From: Actinokineospora fastidiosa | Lineage (GTDB): Bacteria; Actinomycetota; Actinomycetes; Mycobacteriales; Pseudonocardiaceae | Assembly (NCBI RefSeq): GCF_014648415.1 | Contig: NZ_BMRB01000004.1 | Span: forward strand, 1-64,000 | Direction of reading: 5' to 3' | DNA: 64,000 nucleotides | Shown here: in pieces, positions 20,200-28,195 of the stretch | Position numbering within the stretch: the stretch's first letter is position 1 | How the letters are laid out: each line of letters opens with the position of its first letter | Made by a program: the position numbers and the translations under genes | Notes under the pieces: model-generated | What the model was told of the DNA's origin: nothing | Databases searched by the model: none | The model's input: the letters and a program-made list of their open reading frames with translations, nothing else

Positions 20200-21324
20200 G
20201 TGACCGAGATCGTCAAACCGCCCGTGGTGCCGTCACGACTCGGGGTCGGCCCGATGTCGCGGCACGTGGTCGAGGCCGTCGTCCGCGCGGCCTACCGCCA
20301 CGACCAGCGCCTCATGCTCGTCGCGAGCCGCGGGCAGATCGACGCCGAGGAGCTCGGCGGCGGCTACGTCGGGAACTGGTACACGGAGGCCTATACGCGT
20401 TTCGTGAGGTCCATCGACCCGGAGGGCCGTGTCGTGCTCTGCCGGGATCACGGCGGGCCGTGGCAGCGGCAAGTCGAGGTCGACAAGTCCTACAGCGAGG
20501 CCGAGGCGATGGCGGCCAGCCTGGCGTCGTTCCGGTGCGACATCGACAGCGGCATGACGTTGCTGCACATCGATGTCTCCAAGGACGCCGCCGGTCCCGC
20601 CGAGTTCGAGACGGCCCTCAAGCGCCTGGTGACGCTGTACGCGGAGTGCCATGAGCACGCCAAGGGCCGCGGCCGCGAGGTCGCGTTCGAGGTCGGACTC
20701 GAACAGCAGGAACCCTCGATCGACGACCCGGCGAACTTCGCGGACGGACTCGCCGACATCATGCGGGAACTCGGCGGCGCGGCCCTGCCGCGTCCGGTGT
20801 TCGTGGTGGCGCAGACCGGGACCAAGGTCGTCGGGAAGGACAACACCGGCGATTTCGAGGGGCACGGGAAGCAGGTCCACGACGTGCGGGCCATGGCGCG
20901 CACGTGCTGGTCGTACGGCGCCGCCTTGAAGGTGCACAACGCGGACTACCTCAGCCACGCGCGGTTCAGCCAGCTGGTCTCGGCGGACATCGGCGCCGTG
21001 AACGTCGCCCCGGAGTTCGGTGTCCTGGAGACACAGGCGATCCTCACCTGGCTCAGGGCGACGGGGCTGCGCTCGGCGGAGGAGCAGTTCCTGGAGTTGG
21101 CGCTCGCGTCCGACGCCTGGGGCAAGTGGTTCCCGGACGGCAGCGGCACCGACCACGACAAGGCAGTGGTCGCGGGTCACTACGTCTTCAGCACCCCGGA
21201 GTTCCGGGAACTGAAGGGCAGGCTGGACCGGGCGGCCCACGGCGAGGCCGGCCTCGACCATGCCATCAGAACGACGCTCGACGCACACCTCGACCGGTAC
21301 ATCACGTGGTTGCGGCCGCGCTGA
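20200..21324 (+). CDS. GatZ/KbaZ-like TIM-barrel protein (tagatose-bisphosphate aldolase accessory family)
   Basis: Protein of 374 residues. LMLVASRGQIDAEELGGGYVG and RVVLCRDHGGPWQ correspond to the loops of class II tagatose-1,6-bisphosphate aldolase non-catalytic subunits (usually IEATSNQVNQFGGYTG and GGDHLGPN). IHIDVSKD-like LLHIDVSKDAAG and FEVGLEQQ continue the barrel. In GatYZ the Z subunit chaperones the aldolase, but no GatY partner is present, so this copy may act alone on a ketose phosphate. GTG start with GGGGG four bases upstream. The next gene follows at 17 bases. Family assignment is moderate, reaction unknown. Confidence 0.55.
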   Translation: MTEIVKPPVVPSRLGVGPMSRHVVEAVVRAAYRHDQRLMLVASRGQIDAEELGGGYVGNWYTEAYTRFVRSIDPEGRVVLCRDHGGPWQRQVEVDKSYSEAEAMAASLASFRCDIDSGMTLLHIDVSKDAAGPAEFETALKRLVTLYAECHEHAKGRGREVAFEVGLEQQEPSIDDPANFADGLADIMRELGGAALPRPVFVVAQTGTKVVGKDNTGDFEGHGKQVHDVRAMARTCWSYGAALKVHNADYLSHARFSQLVSADIGAVNVAPEFGVLETQAILTWLRATGLRSAEEQFLELALASDAWGKWFPDGSGTDHDKAVVAGHYVFSTPEFRELKGRLDRAAHGEAGLDHAIRTTLDAHLDRYITWLRPR

Positions 21325-21340
21325 ACTTGGAGGAACCGTG

Positions 21341-21808
21341 GTGGAGTTGGATGTCCTGCTAGGTCTCACCGACGGCGCCGAGCGGCCGGTCGAGAGCTCG
21401 GCGCCTGCCGGATTGCGGCGGCTGGCCTCGTCCAAGCGCATCGTCAAGCCGTGGGGCGAGGAGCGCTGGCTGGTTCCGGAGGGCAGCCCGTTCGGGTTCA
21501 AGGCGATCCTGGTGCGGGCGGGCGCGCGCACCAGCCTCCAGTACCACGAGGTGAAGGAGGAGGCGAACCTGGTCCTCCGAGGCCGCGGGCGGTTGACGTT
21601 CGCGAGCACGACCGAGGCGGCCCGCACGGAACACGAGTTGGCGCCGGGGGACATCGTGCACGTCGCTCCCGGCGAGGTGCACCGCATCGAGGCGCTTTCC
21701 GACCTCGTGCTCCTCGAGGTGTCCACACCGGAGCTGGACGACGTGATCCGGATCGAGGACGACGCGGCTCGGGGCAACGGCCGGATCCCCCAGGAGCACC
21801 GTGGCTGA
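21341..21808 (+). CDS. Cupin protein, phosphomannose-isomerase-type
   Basis: Protein of about 155 residues with a single cupin barrel. KRIVKPWGEERWLV, FGFKAILVRAGARTSLQYHE and LAPGDIVHVAPGEVHRIEAL match the C-terminal cupin of type II phosphomannose isomerase/GDP-mannose pyrophosphorylase. Metal-ligand candidates are His and Glu in YHEVKEE and His in EVHRIEA. It may isomerise or bind a sugar phosphate. GGAGGA precedes two tandem GTG codons; the second gives better spacing. The 3' end overlaps the oxidoreductase start by 8 bases, coupling the pair. Confidence 0.7.
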   Translation: MELDVLLGLTDGAERPVESSAPAGLRRLASSKRIVKPWGEERWLVPEGSPFGFKAILVRAGARTSLQYHEVKEEANLVLRGRGRLTFASTTEAARTEHELAPGDIVHVAPGEVHRIEALSDLVLLEVSTPELDDVIRIEDDAARGNGRIPQEHRG

Positions 21809-22817
21809 CCGGGCGGCCGACCACTGGCGAATCGGTGTCCTGTCCGGCACCGGTACCGCGCTGAAGCGAACGATCCCTGCGCTGCGGGAGTCCGAACTCT
21901 GCCGGGTGTCGGTCGTTCACGGACGGAACCCCGACCGCCTGCGGGCGGCCGCCCAGCACGCTCCCCACGCGAAGCTGGTCACCGACGAGCGGGAGTTCGA
22001 GGAACTCGCCGCCCACTACGATGTCGTCTTCATCGGATCCCCGCCGTTCCTGCACCCGCGGCACATCGCCCTCGCGGTCCGGCTCGGCAAGCCGATCCTG
22101 TGCGAGAAGCCGCTCGTGTCACGCCCGGACGACCTGGCCGCGGTGGTCGACACCCTGTCGGGTCACGACATCCCCTTCATGCTGGCGCACCAGCTGCGGC
22201 ACCAGGAAGCGGTGCGGCACATCTCCTCGCTGGTCACCGGCGGCGAACTGGGCGTGCCGGTCGCGGCCACGCTCCAGTGGTGCTTCCGGATGAACCATGA
22301 CGCGCCCAACGCCCGCTGGAAGGCGGACCCGGCCCGCGGGGGCGCCAGCGCACTGACCGACTGCGGCGTGCACTGCCTTGATCTCGCCGCGGCGTTGTTC
22401 GGCCATCCCGAGTCGGTGGCGGCCTCGGCGCACTCCGTCAAGAGCGCCTCGACGATGGACACGGTCGTGGTTCTCCTGTCGTGCGGCGGACTGCCGGTGA
22501 TGGTCGTCGCCTCCCAGCAGGGCCACCCCGGAGCCAACGACCTGACCATCACGTTCTCCGATGGCCTGGTCCAGGCGAAGGGGATGCTGGGCGAGGCGGC
22601 GCTTCCCGCTGTCACCTGGACGCAGGGCTCGGCGACGACCACCCGCTCGTTCGACCCGGTCAACCTGTACCGAGCGGAGGTGGAGGACTTCTGCCGGTCG
22701 TTGTCGAACGGGCACAGCGTGGGGACCACGTTGGCGGACGCGGTCGCCGTCTGCGCGACCGTGTTCGCGGCGGAGGAGTCGGCCCGTCGCGGTGAAACCG
22801 TGACGATCAAACGCTAA
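21801..22817 (+). CDS. Gfo/Idh/MocA oxidoreductase (copy 1)
   Basis: Protein of 338 residues with an N-terminal Rossmann domain (RIGVLSGTGTALKR) and the family signature CEKPL near residue 97. A C-terminal beta-sheet domain follows, with TDCGVHCLDLAAALF carrying the conserved Asp/His catalytic region. The family oxidises or reduces sugar, inositol or UDP-sugar hydroxyls with NAD(P). It is coupled to the cupin gene and with the GatZ-like gene forms a compact three-gene set. Its substrate is probably a sugar or cyclitol phosphate made there. The gene ends at the convergent APH-type kinase. Confidence 0.82.
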   Translation: MADRAADHWRIGVLSGTGTALKRTIPALRESELCRVSVVHGRNPDRLRAAAQHAPHAKLVTDEREFEELAAHYDVVFIGSPPFLHPRHIALAVRLGKPILCEKPLVSRPDDLAAVVDTLSGHDIPFMLAHQLRHQEAVRHISSLVTGGELGVPVAATLQWCFRMNHDAPNARWKADPARGGASALTDCGVHCLDLAAALFGHPESVAASAHSVKSASTMDTVVVLLSCGGLPVMVVASQQGHPGANDLTITFSDGLVQAKGMLGEAALPAVTWTQGSATTTRSFDPVNLYRAEVEDFCRSLSNGHSVGTTLADAVAVCATVFAAEESARRGETVTIKR

Positions 22818-22831
22818 GCCCGCACGCGGAC

Positions 22832-22856
22832 CGGCGGCTCGGCGATGGCGCCGCCG
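22832..22856. terminator. Weak hairpin between convergent genes
   Basis: CGGCGGC (22832-22838) and GCCGCCG (22850-22856) form a 7-base stem with an 11-base loop in the 43-base gap between the convergent oxidoreductase and kinase genes. It has no U tract. Confidence 0.3.
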
Positions 22857-22860
22857 TCGA

Positions 22861-23595
22861 TCAACCGAGCAGCTCCGCCAGTTCCACGCGGTGCTCGGCC
22901 AGCCAGCCGTAGGCGGCGGCGATCCTGGCCGGTGTTCCGTTGTCGCGCAGTCTGACCATCGCCGGGTCGCCCGCCGCGGCGCCGGTTTCGATGCCGCGGC
23001 GGCTGCGGTCCTGCCACCAGAGGATGGTGTCGACCACGTCGCCGTGGTCGATCGCCCCGTAGCCGTCGCAGATGGTGCGGATGAGTCGGGCGGCCTCGGT
23101 CACGTCGATGACGGCGTGGCCGAGGTCCAGGTACTGCCAGCAGATGTGGGCGATGTCGTGGACGCGTTCGCCGGGTGCGGCGAGGTCCCAGTCGACGAAG
23201 GCGAAGGGCTCAAGCCCACCCGCGGCATTCCGATAGACGGTGTTCCTCGGCGACAGATCGTTGTGGCAGACCACTGCCGCGCCGTGGGCAAGTGGGGTGC
23301 CCTCGGTGAGATCGTGCAGTTCGCGGGCCAGGGCCGCGACCCTCGCCAGGCTCGCTCCGGTCCGGACGACCGCCTGGTGTTCGGGGCGCCAGACCGCTTG
23401 GCCGGGAAGGTAGGTCAGGATCTCGCGGTTCTCGCTGTCGACGCCGAGGAACCGGGGCGCGCCGGACCAGCCTTGGGCCGCCAGGTGCTCAAGCAATCGG
23501 TGCACGTATGCGGAACGCGGTTGCTGCGGCCTGCGAACGGTATCGCCGACGCGGGTCACCGCGTTGATCCAGCCGCCAGGCAAAGACTCCGACAC
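22861..23595 (-). CDS. APH/choline-kinase-fold phosphotransferase
   Basis: About 244 residues. The Brenner motif HNDLSPRNTV (HxDxxxxN) and the following FVDWDLA metal-binding Asp mark the aminoglycoside-phosphotransferase fold. The N-terminal ATP lobe is short: it begins with GGWINAVTRVGDTVRRP and the nucleotide-loop and Lys region is compressed. It is the only minus-strand gene inside the sugar cluster. It might phosphorylate the product for self-resistance, or phosphorylate a cyclitol or sugar intermediate. The GTG start is uncertain because the upstream GGGCGG is a weak ribosome-binding site. Confidence 0.75.
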   Translation of the reverse strand: MSESLPGGWINAVTRVGDTVRRPQQPRSAYVHRLLEHLAAQGWSGAPRFLGVDSENREILTYLPGQAVWRPEHQAVVRTGASLARVAALARELHDLTEGTPLAHGAAVVCHNDLSPRNTVYRNAAGGLEPFAFVDWDLAAPGERVHDIAHICWQYLDLGHAVIDVTEAARLIRTICDGYGAIDHGDVVDTILWWQDRSRRGIETGAAAGDPAMVRLRDNGTPARIAAAYGWLAEHRVELAELLG

Positions 23596-23962
23596 CCGCC
23601 CATAGTGCCCCAGCGGGCATGGATTTGCCGACCTGTGTCGAAGGTCTTGACGCTGCGCGACATCCGGTTTCGCGCTGAATGCGCTCACTGCGGAAGCGTG
23701 GATGTCGGCAGTCGCGGTCACCACCGACAGTCTCGACAGATGTCGTCTCTTTGCGTGATGATGTCGATAGGTTGCAGATCGTCGCCTCGCTGCTGACGAC
23801 GACTCCCTCCGGGACCCCTCCCGCCGCAGCCCGATCCACGTTCGCCCTGCCCGCGCCGCGGACTCATCGCCGCAGAGTCGGCGTGATCCGGTCCGTTCCC
23901 GCCCGCGTGCGCCGTACGACCAGGACCGCGCGCCGACCCCAGGATTCCGAAGGAGCTGCACG
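23596..23962. other. Divergent intergenic region between kinase and UDP-sugar operon
   Basis: About 367 bases between the minus-strand kinase and the plus-strand UDP-glucose dehydrogenase, the only place where the second sugar operon can start. GAAGGAG lies just before the dehydrogenase ATG. No convincing -35/-10 pair or palindrome was found by eye, although isolated TTGACG (23647) and TAGGTT (23768) elements occur. Confidence 0.5.
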
Positions 23963-25303
23963 ATGGCGCTCAGAATCACCGTGATCGGCGCCGGGTACCT
24001 CGGCATCACCCACGCGGCCGCCATGGCCGAGCTCGGCTTCGAGGTGCTCGGCCTCGACATCGACCTGGACAGGGTGCGGGCGCTCGGCGAAGGGCGCCTT
24101 CCGATCTACGAGCCAGGACTCGCCGACCTGGTCCACCGGCATCTCGCCGGTGGCCGGGACAGCACGGGAAGACTGCGGTTCACGAGCGAGTACGAGGAGG
24201 CGGCCGAGTTCGGCGACCTCCACTTCATCTGCGTCGACACACCGCAGGAGCGGACCGGCTTCGCCACCGACATGTCCAAGGTGGACCGGGTCGTGGACAC
24301 GCTGGGTCCGCTGCTGCGCAGGCCCGCACTGGTCGTCGGGAAGTCGACGGTCCCGGTCGGGAGCGCGGGCAGGCTGGCCGCCCGGCTGGCCGGGCTGTCC
24401 CCGGTCGGGGCCGACGCCGAGCTGGCCTGGAACCCCGAGTTCCTGCGCGAGGGCTTCGCCGTCGCCGACACCCTGCGGCCGGACCGCATCGTCATCGGCG
24501 TCGCGGGCGACCAGGCCGAGAAGCTGCTGCGCGAGGTGTACGCGGTGCCGATCGCGAACGGCGTGCCGTTGCTCGTCACCGACCTCGCGACCGCGGAGCT
24601 GGCCAAGACCGCCGCGAACGCCTTCCTGGCCACCAAGATCTCCTTCATCAACGCCATGGCCGAGATCTGCGAGGCCGCGGGCGGCGACGTCGTCCAGCTC
24701 GCCGACTCGCTCGGCCACGACGAGCGGATCGGCAGGCGATTCCTGCAGGCGGGCATCGGCTTCGGCGGCGGCTGCCTGCCGAAGGACATCCGGGGGTTCC
24801 TGGCCCGCGCCGACGAGTTGGGCGCGGCGTCGGCCTTGGGCTTCCTGCGGGAGATCGACTCGATCAACATGCGCCGTCGCACCCACATGACCGAGCTGGC
24901 CCGCGCCGCCGTGGGCGGAAGTCTCCTCGGCAGGCGGGTCGCCGTCCTCGGCGCCGCATTCAAGCCCGACTCCGACGACGTGCGCGACTCGCCCGCGCTC
25001 AACATCGCAGGCCAGCTCCACCTGCAGGGCGCGCAGGTCACCGTGTTCGACCCCAAGGGGATGGACAACGCCCGCGCCGCGTTCCCGACCCTCGCCTATG
25101 CCTTGAGCGCCACCGAGGCGGTGACCGGCGCGGACGTCGTGCTGCACCTGACGGAGTGGTCGGAGTTCCAGGAGCTGGATCCGCTGCGGCTCGGCCGGGT
25201 CGCGGGCGCCCGCCGGATCATCGACGGCCGCAACACCCTCGATCCCGAAGCCTGGCGGGAGGCGGGGTGGTGGTTCCGGGCGATGGGCAGGCCGACCCTC
25301 TGA
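23963..25303 (+). CDS. ugd: UDP-glucose 6-dehydrogenase
   Basis: Protein of 446 residues with the NAD-binding VIGAGYLGITHAAAM motif at 6-20, AELAKTAANAFLATKISF in the central helix, the catalytic Cys in GFGGGCLPKD, and GAAFKPDSDDVRDSP in the UDP-binding domain. It oxidises UDP-glucose to UDP-glucuronate with two NAD. It heads the second operon and is followed 18 bases later by a UDP-xylose-synthase-like gene, so the pair should provide UDP-glucuronate and UDP-xylose. GAAGGAG is the ribosome-binding site. Confidence 0.9.
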   Translation: MALRITVIGAGYLGITHAAAMAELGFEVLGLDIDLDRVRALGEGRLPIYEPGLADLVHRHLAGGRDSTGRLRFTSEYEEAAEFGDLHFICVDTPQERTGFATDMSKVDRVVDTLGPLLRRPALVVGKSTVPVGSAGRLAARLAGLSPVGADAELAWNPEFLREGFAVADTLRPDRIVIGVAGDQAEKLLREVYAVPIANGVPLLVTDLATAELAKTAANAFLATKISFINAMAEICEAAGGDVVQLADSLGHDERIGRRFLQAGIGFGGGCLPKDIRGFLARADELGAASALGFLREIDSINMRRRTHMTELARAAVGGSLLGRRVAVLGAAFKPDSDDVRDSPALNIAGQLHLQGAQVTVFDPKGMDNARAAFPTLAYALSATEAVTGADVVLHLTEWSEFQELDPLRLGRVAGARRIIDGRNTLDPEAWREAGWWFRAMGRPTL

Positions 25304-25321
25304 CCAGAAAAGAGCCGAAAC

Positions 25322-26287
25322 ATGCGTCCAGACAAGCGGGTTCTCGTCACCGGCGGCTGCGGCCTCATCGGATCGCACCTGTGCGAGCGGCTGCTCGCCG
25401 ACGGCTGCGAGGTGATCTGCCTCGACAACTTCAGCACCGGCACCGCGAGGAACGTCCGACCACTCGTCGATGATCCCGCGTTCCACCTCGTCGAGGCCGA
25501 CGTCACCGCGGGCATCGGGCTCGACGGCCCCCTCGACGCCGTCCTGCACCTCGCCAGTCCCGCCTCCCCGTACGACTACCTCCGACTGCCGCTGGAGACC
25601 ATGAAGGCGGGTTCGCTCGGAACGCTGCACGCACTCGACCTCGCCGCGGCCAAGGGCGCGACGTTCCTGCTCACCTCGACCAGCGAGGTCTACGGCGACC
25701 CGCTGGTCCACCCGCAGCCCGAGTCGTACTGGGGGAACGTGAACCCGGTCGGGCCGAGGGCCGTCTACGACGAGGCCAAGCGGTTCAGCGAGGCCCTGGC
25801 CGTCGCCTTCCAGGACGCCAAGCAGGTGGCGACGAAGATCGTGCGGGTCTTCAACACCTTCGGCCCCCGGATGCGGGCCGACGACGGCCGGATGATCCCG
25901 ACGTTCATCTGCCAGGCCATCGACGGCAGGGCGCTGACGGTCACCGGGGACGGCAGCCAGACCCGCTCGCTGTGCTACGTCAGCGACACCGTCGAGGGCA
26001 TCGTCAGGACCTTGTGGTCCGACGACGAGCACGGGCCGGTCAACATCGGCGGTGGGCTGGAGATGTCCGTGTTGGACACCGCCCGGCTGATCCTCGCGCT
26101 CACCGGTTCCCGCTCGCCCATCGAGTTCGTCGACCGGCCGCAGGACGATCCCGCGGTCCGGCGGCCGGACCTCACCCGTGCTGCCACCTCGCTGGGCTGG
26201 CGGCCGGTCGTGGACGTCGAGACCGGGTTGCGGCGGACCGTCGACTGGTTCCTCGCCACCAGGACGGTCAGCACGCTCGCGGGCTGA
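25322..26287 (+). CDS. UDP-glucuronate decarboxylase-like epimerase (UDP-xylose synthase)
   Basis: Extended SDR of 321 residues with the NAD motif TGGCGLIGSHL, catalytic Tyr-Lys in YDEAK, HLASPASPYDYLRLP, and the blocks TSEVYGDPLVHPQPESYWG and RVFNTFGPRM. These are the diagnostic signatures of UDP-xylose synthase rather than of dTDP-glucose dehydratase. It would convert UDP-glucuronate to UDP-xylose. Directly after the dehydrogenase gene, it makes a complete two-step UDP-pentose supply. A change to a related UDP-uronate enzyme cannot be fully excluded. Confidence 0.85.
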   Translation: MRPDKRVLVTGGCGLIGSHLCERLLADGCEVICLDNFSTGTARNVRPLVDDPAFHLVEADVTAGIGLDGPLDAVLHLASPASPYDYLRLPLETMKAGSLGTLHALDLAAAKGATFLLTSTSEVYGDPLVHPQPESYWGNVNPVGPRAVYDEAKRFSEALAVAFQDAKQVATKIVRVFNTFGPRMRADDGRMIPTFICQAIDGRALTVTGDGSQTRSLCYVSDTVEGIVRTLWSDDEHGPVNIGGGLEMSVLDTARLILALTGSRSPIEFVDRPQDDPAVRRPDLTRAATSLGWRPVVDVETGLRRTVDWFLATRTVSTLAG

Positions 26288-26318
26288 CCACCCCCGGCCG
26301 ATCGAAAGGTTTCTCCCA

Positions 26319-27419
26319 GTGCCCCCTCTGACAGAGCCCTCGGGCATCTCGGTGGTCATCCCCACCCGCGGCGACCCGGCTTCGGTGGCCAGGCTGCTCG
26401 CCTCGCTCGCGCGCTCGGCGAAGGAACTGCCGCCGCAGGTGGACCACGAGGTCATCGTCGTCGACGACACCCCGCAGCCGGAGCTGCGGGAGATCAGGCA
26501 GGTCTGCGCCGACCACGGCGCCCGGTACCTCGCGGGCCCGCGCCGGGTCGGCGCGAAGCGCAACGCCGGGGTCAGCCGCTCTCGGCATCCGCTGATCCTG
26601 TTCATCGATTCGGACTGCGTCGCCACGCCCGACCTGCTGCGCCACCACCTCGACGCGCACCGCGCCGAGGTCGCGCCGTCCGGGCGGCCGGTCGGCGCGG
26701 TGGCCGGTCCGACCCTGGTGGTGGAGCCGGACGAGAGCCCGGCCTGGCGGACGGTCAAGCACTCCGTCGTGGTCAATTCGCCCTGGCTGTGGCCACAGCG
26801 GTTCGCGGAGGTGTGGTGGGCGGCCACGTCGAACCTGTCGGTGCGCCGCGACGCCTTCGAGGCGATCGGCGGGTTCGACCCCGACACCTACACGGTGGTC
26901 GGGGGCGAGGATGTCGACCTGGGGGTGCGGCTGCACGCGTCGGGCTACGCCACGGTCTGCAGGCCGGAGGCCGTGGTCGGGCATGCGACCGACGGGATAA
27001 CCAGTATCCGCCAGTTCCAGCGCAAGATGCTGTTGTACGGGCGCGCCTGCGTCTACAACTGCGCGCGGCAGCCGGAGCACGCGCGCTGGTCGGCGAACCC
27101 GGTCTCGTTGCTCGGCCTGCTCTGGGCGGTGAGCCTGCCGGTCCGCCGCGGCGCGCTGGTGGGGGCGCTGGGCACGGCGGCGGCCCTCGCCTGGTTCGGC
27201 GCGCAGGCCGCCCGCAGCGCGGGCGATCACGGCACGAGTCTGATCGAGGGCGTGCGCGCCACCTCCGTCGACTGGTGCTTCCACCTCGGTATCACCAGGG
27301 AAGCCCTGGCCAGGAAGCGCCCGGCGCTGGCGTTCCGCCGCTTCGACTACTTCCGGGCAGGCAACTTCATCCCGCTGCCAGCGGACGCCGAGACGACGGG
27401 AAAGGACACCGACGAATGA
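26319..27419 (+). CDS. Family 2 glycosyltransferase with C-terminal membrane segment
   Basis: About 366 residues. It has a GT-A domain with ISVVIPTRGDPASV at the start, the DxD motif in LFIDSDCVA, an acidic GGEDVDLGVRL block and a C-terminal hydrophobic stretch (SLLGLLWAVSLP, LVGALGTAAALAWF). It is a probable inverting transferase that may use UDP-xylose or UDP-glucuronate from the two genes before it, anchored at the inner face of the membrane. The GTG start has GAAAGG nine bases upstream. The end overlaps the next gene by ATGA. Confidence 0.82.
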   Translation: MPPLTEPSGISVVIPTRGDPASVARLLASLARSAKELPPQVDHEVIVVDDTPQPELREIRQVCADHGARYLAGPRRVGAKRNAGVSRSRHPLILFIDSDCVATPDLLRHHLDAHRAEVAPSGRPVGAVAGPTLVVEPDESPAWRTVKHSVVVNSPWLWPQRFAEVWWAATSNLSVRRDAFEAIGGFDPDTYTVVGGEDVDLGVRLHASGYATVCRPEAVVGHATDGITSIRQFQRKMLLYGRACVYNCARQPEHARWSANPVSLLGLLWAVSLPVRRGALVGALGTAAALAWFGAQAARSAGDHGTSLIEGVRATSVDWCFHLGITREALARKRPALAFRRFDYFRAGNFIPLPADAETTGKDTDE

Positions 27420-28195
27420 CGCCCATGCTCGTCGTGCAGACGGGGATATACGGCTACGGCATCTTCGGAAGCCGGGCCGAGGAGAACCTGGAGGCGGCGC
27501 TCGACCTGGTCCGCGCGACCGGGTACGACGGGATCGAGGTGATGACCTCGCTGACCGGCGATCCCGGCCGCCTTGTGGCGGCCTGCGCCGACCGGGGTCT
27601 GGTGATCGCGGGTTTCCACGTGTTCTGGCACGAACTCGACGACTGCTGGGAGGCCGCGCGGCGGATCGGGGCGCCCCGGCTCATCCTGTCGGGGATGCCC
27701 GCGGACAGCGAGGAGAACGTCAGGGCGGCGCTCCCCGCGCTGCGCTCCACCGCCGCCAAGGCTCGTGAGCACGGGTTGCGCCTGCTCGTGCACAACCACG
27801 CCGAGGAGGCCCGCCCACTGGCGAGCGGGCGCTCCACGCTGGAACTCCTCGCTGATGAGCTGCCTGCGGAGGACCTCGGCTTCGTCGTGGACCTGCATTG
27901 GGCGTCGGTGGCGGGCGACCTGGCCAGGACGATCGCGGCCACGGCCGGACGCTGCGACTACTACCACGTCAAGGACGGCCTCATCGCCGAGCCGGAGAAC
28001 AGCCGTTCCTTCGACCTCGGCGCCGGGGAGGTCGATCTGGCCGAGGGCTGGCGGCTGGCCACGGCTGCCGGTCCGATCGCCGTGGCCGTCGTCGAGCGCG
28101 GCATGCCCGCAGAGCCCCTGGAACCCGCGCTCCGGCACGACGCCGCGTTCGTACGCGGGCTCTTCGACCAGCGGCCGCGGGTGGCGCCCCGATGA
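27416..28195 (+). CDS. Sugar phosphate isomerase/epimerase-like TIM barrel (second copy)
   Basis: Protein of 259 residues of the AP-endonuclease-2/IolE type. Candidate metal ligands are His in LVHNHAEE, Asp and His in FVVDLHWASV, His in DYYHVKDG and Glu in DLGAGEVDL. Relatives act as inosose dehydratases, isomerases or epimerases. Both ends overlap neighbours by ATGA, tying it to the GT2 gene before and the oxidoreductase after. That pairing with Gfo/Idh/MocA enzymes mirrors inositol catabolism, but here it is probably used for building. Confidence 0.8.
   Translation: MTPMLVVQTGIYGYGIFGSRAEENLEAALDLVRATGYDGIEVMTSLTGDPGRLVAACADRGLVIAGFHVFWHELDDCWEAARRIGAPRLILSGMPADSEENVRAALPALRSTAAKAREHGLRLLVHNHAEEARPLASGRSTLELLADELPAEDLGFVVDLHWASVAGDLARTIAATAGRCDYYHVKDGLIAEPENSRSFDLGAGEVDLAEGWRLATAAGPIAVAVVERGMPAEPLEPALRHDAAFVRGLFDQRPRVAPR

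Noticed and set aside
23864-26887. 1007-codon antisense frame over the UDP-sugar genes
   Set aside because: No recognisable motif and it runs across three well-defined plus-strand genes; shadow frame.
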